A DNA stretch of 32,202 nucleotides from JBFXJF01 sp050175155 (GTDB lineage Bacteria; Bacillota; Bacilli; Tepidibacillales; Tepidibacillaceae), in NCBI GenBank assembly GCA_050175155.1, contig JBFXJF010000026.1, positions 1 to 32,202 of the forward strand, in the 5' to 3' direction. Of the stretch, positions 1-6,714 are shown in pieces. The notes below the pieces were generated by a model. The model saw only the letters and a program-made list of their open reading frames with translations, did no database searches and was not told the DNA's origin. The position numbers were made by a program, and so were the translations under genes. How positions within the stretch are numbered: the stretch's first letter is position 1; each line of letters starts with the position of its first letter.

Positions 1-246
1 CCTTCTCGAAAAGCGTCATTTTTCTTTTTGTGGATAACTCCGTTACCCCAAAAAGACTTAAAACCTTCCTATTAAAGTATTTTAACATGTCTATTCTATT
101 TCTGTCCAACTTAGTATAACCTATCCACTTAAAATCAATATAATTTATACTGTTTGAACACATAGTTTAGAACAAACAATTAAGAATGTTTATATCACTA
201 CTTTAGTTATAAATCTAGATATCCAGATAATAAAAAGATTTTAAAT
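1..246. other. Left edge, no confident gene
   Basis: This stretch lies downstream of the lipoprotein gene stop and has no gene that I can support. On the minus strand an ATG at 88-86 opens 29 codons that run off the window edge (beginning MLKYFNRKV). There is no clear ribosome binding site before it and I do not recognise the peptide. The rest is AT-rich, with no hairpin that I would call a terminator. Confidence 0.4.
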
Positions 247-1386
247 TTAATTCAGTGTTTCAACTTCTAATGTATCTGGATCAATCCTATATAAACTTGA
301 AAGACTATCATTACTGTAATATATCCAATAATTAACTATATAAATATATTTAGTTGATACATCGACATTAACAATCTTAGTTGTTTCTTGACTATCTAAA
401 TTATATTTATAAATAGCCCCTGAATTAATATAAAATAAATTATAAGTATCGCTATTTAAACTGTCTAACCCATTACTACTAACTAATTTCTCTAAACCGG
501 TATTTGCATTATATAAATAAAGTGCTGTTTCTGAAGTTGTACTAGCAATAAAAGCATAAGTTCTTCCCGTAGAATAACTATCTTTAATAAGGTGTAATTC
601 CTCGATTTCTACAAAATTATATTCATCTAAATTAACATCGGTTGTCTTACCCGTAAAAGTACTACCAGCTACTAGAATATTAGTTCCACCAGTTTGATTA
701 TAAAAGACCTTTGTCCCACTGATGTTTAGGTTAAGAACACCACTGCCATAACTACTTAAAAAACTTTCAGTATTATGAGAATAAACATTAATACCTCTGA
801 TAAAATAAACCTGATCAACCATATCTACATACACGTATGTATCATATCGTGAGATAAAATAAGTTTCAGCTTCACTAACAGTAGTTATTTCTTCTGTTTC
901 AAAATCATACTTCATCATATATAAGTCTTTAGTAGAAACAAAATAAAGATATGTATCTGATAAACACATATTTCTAACATAACCGCCATCACTTAAAGTG
1001 AATAATAGCTTAGTTTCATCTAGCATTTGATCATAAGTATAAACATTAGCCCCAACAGCGTAAATATGAATCTTATTTAAACTGTCATAAACGACTAATC
1101 CCATATTGTTGGCATTACCGTTGGTATTGCCATAATATGACGAATAAATAGGTAAAGTTTCTGTTTTTAAAGAACTCTCTGCTTCTATCGTAGTAAATTC
1201 GGTAGTTGCTTCAGTAGTAACAGTAGTTGAAATTAAGATATTTTCAGTAGTTGTTGTAAGATTATTTTGAGTTGTACCGTAAGCAGTCGTAATTTCAGAT
1301 TCTTCAGTTGTGATAGAAGCGGTAGTTGTTGCTTTATCACAACTGATTAAGAATAATAATGTGAACAAAATTAATAATTTTTTCAT
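247..1386 (-). CDS. Putative surface lipoprotein with beta-propeller-like repeats
   Basis: A 379-residue predicted lipoprotein. The N-terminus is a short basic and hydrophobic signal ending in the lipobox LISC, with Cys16 as the expected lipidated residue, so the protein should be anchored on the outer face of the membrane. Residues about 18-75 form a Thr/Ser/Glu-rich linker typical of surface lipoproteins. The rest consists of short repeated beta-rich units (patterns such as YLYFVSTKDLY and YIVNYWIYYSNDSLSSLYRID) resembling DUF5050-type or other beta-propeller repeats. The start is supported by an AGAGG-like ribosome binding site about 8 bases upstream. It lies 126 bp downstream of, and on the same strand as, the Crp/Fnr-type regulator, so co-transcription is possible. 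I cannot name its ligand. Confidence 0.7.
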   Translation of the reverse strand: MKKLLILFTLLFLISCDKATTTASITTEESEITTAYGTTQNNLTTTTENILISTTVTTEATTEFTTIEAESSLKTETLPIYSSYYGNTNGNANNMGLVVYDSLNKIHIYAVGANVYTYDQMLDETKLLFTLSDGGYVRNMCLSDTYLYFVSTKDLYMMKYDFETEEITTVSEAETYFISRYDTYVYVDMVDQVYFIRGINVYSHNTESFLSSYGSGVLNLNISGTKVFYNQTGGTNILVAGSTFTGKTTDVNLDEYNFVEIEELHLIKDSYSTGRTYAFIASTTSETALYLYNANTGLEKLVSSNGLDSLNSDTYNLFYINSGAIYKYNLDSQETTKIVNVDVSTKYIYIVNYWIYYSNDSLSSLYRIDPDTLEVETLN

Positions 1387-1512
1387 CTAATCTTCCTCTT
1401 TCTTTAAAATGGATTTTAATCAAAAATTTACTAGTCAAATATTACCATGAACGATAAACAAAATAAATAACTAAAACAAAAAATATAAAATATCTTTTAT
1501 CAACTGATTTTA

Positions 1513-2154
1513 TTAATAAATATCCTTATTAATCGTTATTGTTAATCGATTAAAATCGATAACACCATCAATCTTCATTTTTTGTAATTCTCTTGACAAG
1601 CTTGTTCTTTCAACCCCAAAAATCATCGCTAAATTGGTTTTAGACATATTAAGTCTTATAATAGTACTTTTTTGAATCAATTTTTGTTCTTTTAAAAAGT
1701 TAATAATTTTTTGTCTTAATGTTTGTCGGTATGATAACTTGATATGCTTACCAAAATACATGGTATTATCGCTGATTAATCTTAGATACTTTAATCTAAA
1801 ATTTGCATTCTTTAACAGACTCTCAATTGTTAATTTTGGAATTTTATATAAAGATGAATCTTTAGAAGCGACCATGTGTAGCATATACTGATTGCTGGAT
1901 GAATATAAAACATTAGTTCCGATATAACTTCCCACTTCAAATTCTCTTACAACTAAGACATTTCCTTCAAAACCAACTTGTTCTGCTTTTATATTTCCCG
2001 TTACAATTAACTCAATTGCTTCACAAACATCATCTTCAAAATGGATAATATCTCCTTGCTTATAAGAAATTATTGTACTTGATTTAGATATTAAATCGTA
2101 CTCATTATCTTCAAGACCAATAAACAAATCATATTCTCTTAGATTAATTTTCAT
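1513..2154 (-). CDS. Crp/Fnr-family transcriptional regulator
   Basis: A 213-residue regulator. An N-terminal cyclic-nucleotide-binding-like beta-barrel (about residues 1-115, including YKQGDIIHFEDD and the GSYIG turn) is joined through a dimerisation helix to a C-terminal winged helix. The recognition helix reads FGVERTSLSRELQKM, typical of the family. No N-terminal Cys cluster is present, so it is not an Fe-S oxygen sensor like E. coli FNR. The effector is unknown. I place the start at 2154 (MKINLREYD) because AGGAG lies 8 bases before that ATG. A longer in-frame start at 2202 would include the promoter palindrome and has no such site. The gene is divergent from the haem-type membrane protein at 2243, and a 22-bp palindrome between them is the likely operator. 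Confidence 0.85.
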   Translation of the reverse strand: MKINLREYDLFIGLEDNEYDLISKSSTIISYKQGDIIHFEDDVCEAIELIVTGNIKAEQVGFEGNVLVVREFEVGSYIGTNVLYSSSNQYMLHMVASKDSSLYKIPKLTIESLLKNANFRLKYLRLISDNTMYFGKHIKLSYRQTLRQKIINFLKEQKLIQKSTIIRLNMSKTNLAMIFGVERTSLSRELQKMKIDGVIDFNRLTITINKDIY

Positions 2155-2166
2155 AATTTCATCTCC

Positions 2167-2188
2167 TACTGTTACCATGGTAACAGTA
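2167..2188. promoter_or_regulatory. 22-bp perfect palindrome, probable Crp/Fnr operator
   Basis: The half-site TACTGTTACCA is followed immediately by its exact complement, giving a 22-bp perfect inverted repeat in the gap between the divergent regulator and membrane-protein genes. On the minus strand it overlaps a TATACT hexamer (2185-2190) preceded by TG, a good extended -10 for the regulator, so binding would block its own promoter. For the plus-strand gene, -10-like sequences lie at 2202-2210. The palindrome centre would then be about 37-40 bases before transcription start, close to the class II activator position of this family. The size and symmetry fit a Crp/Fnr dimer. The pairing with this regulator is inference from position. 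Confidence 0.7.
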
Positions 2189-2242
2189 TAACATAGATGC
2201 ATATGATAATATAGTAAAAGAGAAAATTAGGAGGTTGTTTAT

Positions 2243-3060
2243 ATGATTGCTTTACCAATTATTTTTATCTTATTATTGCTGGCTTTTAAGTTTAAAAATC
2301 TTTTTAAGAAATATAGTATCTATTTGTATCTGCTGTTTTTAATTTTATCAATAATTGCTTATATCTTTATCGATAAACCGATTTTTACTCTCTTTAAGAT
2401 GGGATATCTCTCATTCGCATTTTTCTATGTAGTGATGTTTGTTGGGGCTTTACCTAAGAAAAAACCTCAACCAAAAGAAAATCCCGTTAGAAGAGATTAT
2501 TCAATCATTGGTTTTATTACGATAATTCCTCATGTGTTATATAATATTTTTAATGTAACAANNNNNNNNNNNNNNNNNNNNNNNNNNNNNNNNNNNNNNN
2601 NNNNNNNNNNNNNNNNNNNNNNNNNNNNNNNNNNNNNNNNNNNNNNNNNNNNNNNNNNNNNATGTTTGTTGGGGCTTTACCTAAGAAAAAACCTCAACCA
2701 AAAGAAAATCCCGTTAGAAGAGATTATTCAATCATTGGTTTTATTACGATAATTCCTCATGTGTTATATAATATTTTTAATGTAACAATTGGAACTAATG
2801 GTCCAATTGTCTTTGGAGTTATCGCTTTTGTCTCAATGATACCGCTTTTTATTACTTCGTTCCCTTTAATAAGAAAAAGAATGAAGGAAGCAAATTGGAT
2901 TAAACTTCAAAAACTTGCTTATTTCTCTTACGCTACTCTTTTCATTCATTTAGTAATTCATTCAACCGGTATTAATTTAATTATGTATCTAGTTTTATTC
3001 GCTATCTATACTGCTTTAAAAATAAGACTTATCTTAAAAAATAAATCATTAGCAAAGTAG
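2243..3060 (+). CDS. Ferric-reductase-like haem membrane protein (split by assembly gap)
   Basis: The gene is interrupted by 100 Ns and an exact 127-bp duplication. Removing 2562-2788 (N run plus the second copy) gives one open frame, 2243-2561 joined to 2789-3060, encoding 196 residues. The reconstructed protein has about five membrane segments and resembles the ferric reductase/YedZ-MsrQ transmembrane family. It has His97 in IIPHVLYN, a WIKLQKLAYFSYATLFIHLVIH-like region split around residues 143-164, and His160 and His164 as candidate haem b ligands. A basic loop (residues 71-84) connects two segments. An AGGAGG site precedes the start. It is transcribed divergently from the Crp/Fnr-type gene and is probably its target. 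The electron donor and acceptor are unknown. No flavin domain is attached. Confidence 0.7.
2435..2561. repeat. First copy of 127-bp exact duplication at gap
   Basis: These 127 bases are repeated exactly at 2662-2788, directly on the other side of the N run. Equal contig-end overlaps of 127 bases match the overlap expected when de Bruijn contigs built at k=127 are scaffolded without merging. I read this as one genomic copy written twice. Confidence 0.93.
2562..2661. other. Scaffold gap of exactly 100 N
   Basis: A run of 100 N between two identical sequence ends. The length is a conventional placeholder, not a measured distance. The reading frame of the membrane protein is restored if the Ns and one repeat copy are removed, so the true gap is probably zero or negative. 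Confidence 0.95.
2662..2788. repeat. Second copy of 127-bp exact duplication at gap
   Basis: An exact repeat of 2435-2561. The apparent short gene starting with the ATG at 2662 is an internal part of the membrane-protein gene, created by the artefact, and should not be annotated separately. Confidence 0.93.
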
Positions 3061-3112
3061 AAATTCTTGAATATATTTCCTTTGAAAAGAAAAAATTGCT
3101 TTAATTTAAACT

Positions 3113-3147
3113 AAAGATACTAGCAAGAAAACCGCTAGTATCTTTTT
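3113..3147 (+). terminator. Intrinsic terminator of the membrane-protein gene
   Basis: A 12-bp perfect stem (AAAGATACTAGC pairing with GCTAGTATCTTT) encloses a 9-base loop and runs into a T tract, 52 bases after the stop codon at 3060. This is a standard rho-independent terminator for the plus-strand transcript. Confidence 0.85.
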
Positions 3148-3197
3148 ACTGTTTGGCGCTTACTTTGGTTTATAATTGTTCATTTTACAAAAAAGAA

Positions 3198-3232
3198 AAA
3201 ATGGCGAAGAAAATCTTATTCTTCACCATTTT
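3198..3232 (-). terminator. Probable terminator for the minus-strand DsrE-family gene
   Basis: AAAATGG-C-GAAGAA pairs with TTCTTC-A-CCATTTT, a stem of 13 pairs with one mismatch and a 7-base loop. Read on the minus strand it is followed by a T-rich run (complement of 3190-3200). It lies between convergent genes, about 220 bp beyond the stop codon at 3454. The distance is long, so the assignment is moderate. Confidence 0.6.
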
Positions 3233-3453
3233 GTATATTAAAACAATTGAGTTTTCTTTGAATTTAATTAATGTCTGTGATTATCACGAATCGTAATCTT
3301 GTTATAAGTCTCTTTTAGAACTGTCAGTAATTTGACATCTCAGCATAAAGAACTGTCATAAACTTTTCACTGTTATATTATTCATTATTTTTAAAATTTT
3401 ATTATATGATTAATCTAATATCAATTTTTAGAGGAGAACATCCGAATATATTA

Positions 3454-3804
3454 CTAAAAAGTGATTACCTTTTCGGCTTTTTCTGTTAATTGTCCTAATT
3501 CACCCATTGTGCTTTTTGTTGTTCCTTCAATAATCATATCATCGGTAATACCTCTAGCATCTAAACATGTTCCACAAAGATATATTAATCCATTCTTTCT
3601 TAATATGGCTTTTATTATTCTTTCAAGATTATAATATCCATCTGGTGTTTTTTGATTTTTCATTACACTGACAACACTATCACCTAAGAAAAACATATTT
3701 ATATTAGCATTATGATCCTTTTGTAAAGTCATAGCTAATCTTAATGCATTATAAGGCTTTTCATTTCCATATGGTGATTCATTAACAATAAATAAATATT
3801 CCAT
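3454..3804 (-). CDS. DsrE/DsrF-family protein
   Basis: A 116-residue protein with the DsrE/DsrF-like alpha/beta fold. It has an initial strand (YLFIVNESPYG), the conserved turn PYNALRLAMTL, a second strand INMFFLGDSV, and the signature LCGTCLDARG with Cys77 and Cys80. In this family such a cysteine takes part in sulfur relay or persulfide chemistry, although many members have no assigned substrate. The length is typical. An AGGAGG-type site sits 7 bases before the ATG. It stands alone between the convergent terminator region and a decayed stretch. A link to sulfur or redox metabolism is family knowledge. No partner genes are visible here. Confidence 0.82.
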   Translation of the reverse strand: MEYLFIVNESPYGNEKPYNALRLAMTLQKDHNANINMFFLGDSVVSVMKNQKTPDGYYNLERIIKAILRKNGLIYLCGTCLDARGITDDMIIEGTTKSTMGELGQLTEKAEKVITF

Positions 3805-4282
3805 TAAAATATCCTCCTAATTTGTTATTAGTATTTATAAACAATTAAATAAGTGCATAAATCATTTTCACAATATTACTTCTAACATTGTTTTTGCTTG
3901 TAAGCTTTAGCTCATATTGTTATATTGTTCTCTATAGTGTATGTAAGACATAAATATAACTTTAATCAGTCGGTTTTGCAATTTATCGGTTCAGCACATG
4001 CATTTATAACTATTGATAATAGGTCGCAATTATTTTCTAAGATTAATTAAATCATATCTTTAGTTTCGCCATAACAATTAGTTTTGAATAATAAAGGACT
4101 TAATGCATTAAAAGGAGTTTACCATTTTTGGAGACAGTAGCTAAAGATCTAAAGATTAACTTAAGAATGTAATATACTATAAAGCTACTCTAAATAAATT
4201 AATTTTAGGTAGGAAATTGTAGTGATAATACAAAAAATTGAATATATTATAGTTTATTTAATGTAAGACACAATAAATATTT
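3805..4282. other. Decayed intergenic stretch
   Basis: 478 bases without an intact gene. Apart from the ribosome binding site of the DsrE-family gene at its left end and the galE relic at 4053-4199, I find no open frame or structure that I can support. The stretch looks like pseudogene debris lying downstream of the four-gene unit. Confidence 0.6.
4053..4199 (-). pseudogene. galE: Decayed galE fragment (second copy)
   Basis: These about 147 bases align without gaps to 12681-12827, the middle of the truncated galE in the polysaccharide locus, with roughly four bases in five identical. Shared landmarks include ATAAAGGACTTAAT, the CATTAAA that follows, and TAAAGCTACTCTA. The aligned segment corresponds to the region around the SSSATVYG and YGETK motifs, but here the frame is destroyed by substitutions and no start or Rossmann domain remains. 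It is an old, non-functional partial copy on the minus strand, showing that galE-derived DNA once extended to this side of the four-gene unit or was duplicated there. Confidence 0.78.
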
Positions 4283-5161
4283 TCATTTTAAAATTTTAGT
4301 AAGGCTGATGAAATCATTGAACAAATAATTCTTACTTGAATTTAAAACTTTTACTCTCGACTCTAGACCCGTAATATTATTATATTTTTTGCTATGTGAA
4401 TGGCAATCACTGCCAACTGTTTTTAACAATTTAAATTTATCAGCAAGTAGCCACAATTTGTTTATACGATTATCATCCAAGTGTAAATAATGATGCGTCT
4501 CAATTCCTTCAATTCCTAATTCTACAAGTTTTTCTATAATTTTTTCAACTTGATTGTCACTATTGATTGTTTTATCTGTCCCTTCATAAGCATGAGCTAA
4601 AATTGGTATGCCATTATATTTCTTAATTAGATTAATCCCTTCATTTGATGATAAATAGGTAGCAGGAAAAAGTTTAGTGATTTCACTAGAACTAAAAATT
4701 TGTTTTGCACTTTTTCTATCTAAACAATTTCCGTTGTGGACCAAATCATCTAGTAAATCAAACTTGTCATTATAAAACTCTAAAGATAATTTATATTTTT
4801 TATTATTTTTTAGATAAAGTGCAATATTATTGATTCTATCTATTTCCCTTTTTTCAATTTTCTGTAATTCTAATAAAAATTTATCGTCTAGATAATCAAA
4901 GTTGTATCCTAGTATATGAATTCTTGCATCATAAGAAATATCTTTAACATGTTCTTTAAATATTGTAGATTATTCAACCCCTGGAATAGCAATGATGTTT
5001 TCCTTATTTGCTATTTCAATAAATTTTTTTAAACCATAAATATTATCGTGATCTGTTAAGGATAGTATCTTAACGCCTAATTCCTTTGAGACTTGTACAA
5101 TCTCCTCCAAGGACATTTCACCATCAAAAGAATATTTACTGTGAGTATGCAAATCCATCAT
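4283..5161 (-). pseudogene. PHP-domain phosphoesterase with one internal stop
   Basis: Read through, this is a 293-codon frame of the PHP/TrpH-like metal-dependent phosphoesterase family. Motifs are LHTHSKYSFDG (His5, His7), LTDHDN (Asp37, His38, Asp39), PGVE (Glu63), ILAHAYEG, ETHHYLH and VGSDCHSHS, so the metal ligands look complete. Codon 64 is TAA (4972-4970), exactly where the family usually has Ile in GVEIST. The frame continues unchanged afterwards (STIFKEHVKDIS...). This is therefore a recent nonsense mutation, a sequencing error, or read-through. The start ATG has AAGGAG upstream, inside the last codons of the deacetylase gene, so the two are translationally coupled. Members of the family hydrolyse phosphate esters of nucleotides or cyclic phosphates. 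The substrate here is unknown. Confidence 0.85.
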
Positions 5162-5167
5162 AAAATA

Positions 5168-6148
5168 TTACTCCTTCGATAAAATTATATCTAGTAAATC
5201 GACCATATTTTTACTTAGATAATTGAATCTTTTGTTTAGTTTAACATAATGTCTCGCTATTTTGTCTAGTATAGTCAAATTCTTCTCTATATCAATTCCA
5301 AAATCGTGTGGATGCCACCATAAATGAAAAATTTTATTATTTTTAGCGGCATAAGTCATTTCATTTTTAATTCTTTTTAATTTAAAAAACTCAAAAATTC
5401 TAGTTCTAGCATTGTACGGCCTGAGATAATAACTTTCTTTAATGTCATATAAGTCATTTTGTTTTTTTGAAACGACATCATTTAATGAATAACTTCTATG
5501 ACCCAATAAATTCAAATATCGATCATAATATTTGATTTTAATTCTTGTTTTATCTTTATATGAACTATTTTTTAACTTATCTTCTCTTAAACCTCTAATT
5601 ATTTTATATCCATTAGCAGTTAATATTCTATTGTAGTCTTTGTTATTTTGAAATCGAGGATGAATATATGTTACTGGTTTAAGATTTAACTTATTTAAAG
5701 CCACTTTATTAAACAGCAATATATCTGACTCAAAGTCACTAATAGTTTGCCCTAATTCGTTACCATAGAAATGCGAAAATGAATGAGAGGCAATCTCTTG
5801 GTAAGGTGTCTCCTTTATATTCTTAATCAAGTCATATTTAAAATGGATGTTGCTATCAAATTCGGAATCACTAAAAGTGCTGAGATAATTTGATATTCTA
5901 AGTTCTTTTTTTTCATATTTAAAATCTATTTTATCGACCAATGATTTTAGTTCTTCAAAATCATTTAACATCAATATACCTACGACTCCCCATGTTGCAT
6001 GAATATCATGTGTTTTAAAAACCTCAAGTATTTTTGGTATCACTATTTCGACATTTTGTACTCGTTTTTTTATTAATTCATTTTGTGACTTTTCAATCAT
6101 ACCCCATATCATTTCAAAGTCGAGTGAGATAACAAAATAGCCAGGCAT
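5168..6148 (-). CDS. Polysaccharide deacetylase-family protein
   Basis: A 326-residue protein of the NodB-homology superfamily. The first strand carries VISLDFEMIWG with Asp10 and Glu12. His122 and His126 in SHSFSHFYGNE form the H-x3-H metal site. YIHPRFQNN follows near the middle and HLWWHPHDFG near the C-terminus, as in the CE4-like family that opens with an SLDFE motif. No signal peptide is seen, so it is predicted cytoplasmic, acting on a lipid-linked or nucleotide-linked sugar rather than on a secreted polymer. The start has AAAGGA upstream, within the end of the preceding gene, only 2 bases after its stop. It is the third gene of the four-gene unit. The actual substrate is not readable from sequence. 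Confidence 0.85.
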   Translation of the reverse strand: MPGYFVISLDFEMIWGMIEKSQNELIKKRVQNVEIVIPKILEVFKTHDIHATWGVVGILMLNDFEELKSLVDKIDFKYEKKELRISNYLSTFSDSEFDSNIHFKYDLIKNIKETPYQEIASHSFSHFYGNELGQTISDFESDILLFNKVALNKLNLKPVTYIHPRFQNNKDYNRILTANGYKIIRGLREDKLKNSSYKDKTRIKIKYYDRYLNLLGHRSYSLNDVVSKKQNDLYDIKESYYLRPYNARTRIFEFFKLKRIKNEMTYAAKNNKIFHLWWHPHDFGIDIEKNLTILDKIARHYVKLNKRFNYLSKNMVDLLDIILSKE

Positions 6149-6150
6149 AA

Positions 6151-6705
6151 TTACACAATCCTTTTGTGTCTTCTAATATACAGTTCGAGTAACTCGGTTA
6201 GTAAATCTATGACTTCTTCTGGGGATTTAACGGAATAGACTTTATCATCTATGTCTTCATACCTTTTTCTATTATCTATCTTTGTACCTGCCAGTTTTGA
6301 ACTCCATCCCTCAACATTGTCAAAGGCAATAACTAATCGATATAAAGCCCAGGCATGAGAAATTTCAGATAGAGTTCCGCTGCCTCCTCCAATTGCTATT
6401 ACAGCATCTGAGTTAGCAACTATTCCATTGCGATATAAATCTAATCCTGTCGGAATAATAATGTCTGAAAACTCATTTGCATCATGAGGATTAAAAGAGG
6501 GAATAATTGCTATTGTATCCGAATCACTAGCCTTGATAGACGATTTCGCACCCTCAAAAGCAGCGCTCATAACGCCATCCATCCCCCCACTAATAACCCT
6601 ATACCCATTATCAACTAACAACTTCCCTAATTTTTTAGCTAAGTTGTACTTATCACTATTCTTTTCTAATTTACTATCGCCGATTATCGCTATAATTTTC
6701 CTCAT
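6151..6705 (-). CDS. LOG-like / TIGR00725-type Rossmann protein
   Basis: A 184-residue Rossmann-fold protein. Features are IAIIGDSK at the first strand, VISGGMDGVM (residues 37-46), a conserved Arg92 in LYRNGIVANSD, and the signature AIGGGSGTLSEIS (residues 104-116), corresponding to the PGGxGTxxE nucleotide-binding motif of the LOG (lysine decarboxylase-like) and TIGR00725 families. LOG enzymes remove the base from nucleoside monophosphates, releasing ribose 5-phosphate. TIGR00725 members are less well defined. The gene begins 9 bases after the stop of the large glycosyltransferase gene and is followed at once by the deacetylase, so it is part of the same transcript. A role in supplying or recycling a nucleotide or phospho-sugar is inference. 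Confidence 0.8.
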   Translation of the reverse strand: MRKIIAIIGDSKLEKNSDKYNLAKKLGKLLVDNGYRVISGGMDGVMSAAFEGAKSSIKASDSDTIAIIPSFNPHDANEFSDIIIPTGLDLYRNGIVANSDAVIAIGGGSGTLSEISHAWALYRLVIAFDNVEGWSSKLAGTKIDNRKRYEDIDDKVYSVKSPEEVIDLLTELLELYIRRHKRIV

Positions 6706-6714
6706 TCTTTTTAC

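Noticed and set aside
1..88. Open 29-codon minus-strand frame at the window edge
   Set aside because: No ribosome binding site and no recognised family. It could be the start of a gene outside the window, but this cannot be supported.
2155..2202. Longer N-terminus (MHLCYTVTMVTVGDEI) for the Crp/Fnr-type regulator
   Set aside because: It would be encoded by the promoter palindrome and the ribosome binding site of the better start at 2154.
2662..3060. A 132-codon plus-strand gene starting inside the repeated sequence after the N run
   Set aside because: It is the 3' part of the membrane-protein gene. The ATG at 2662 is internal and has no ribosome binding site. It appears separate only because of the gap artefact.
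3268..3339. Minus-strand peptide DVKLLTVLKETYNKITIRDN followed by HRH and a stop, faintly like the C-terminus of sugar transferases
   Set aside because: Only 23 residues, directly preceded by a stop codon, without a diagnostic motif. Too weak to call a pseudogene.
3301..3440. Possible CRISPR or tandem repeats in the gap before the DsrE-family gene
   Set aside because: Only chance repetition of ACTGTCA-like words. No regular repeat and spacer structure.
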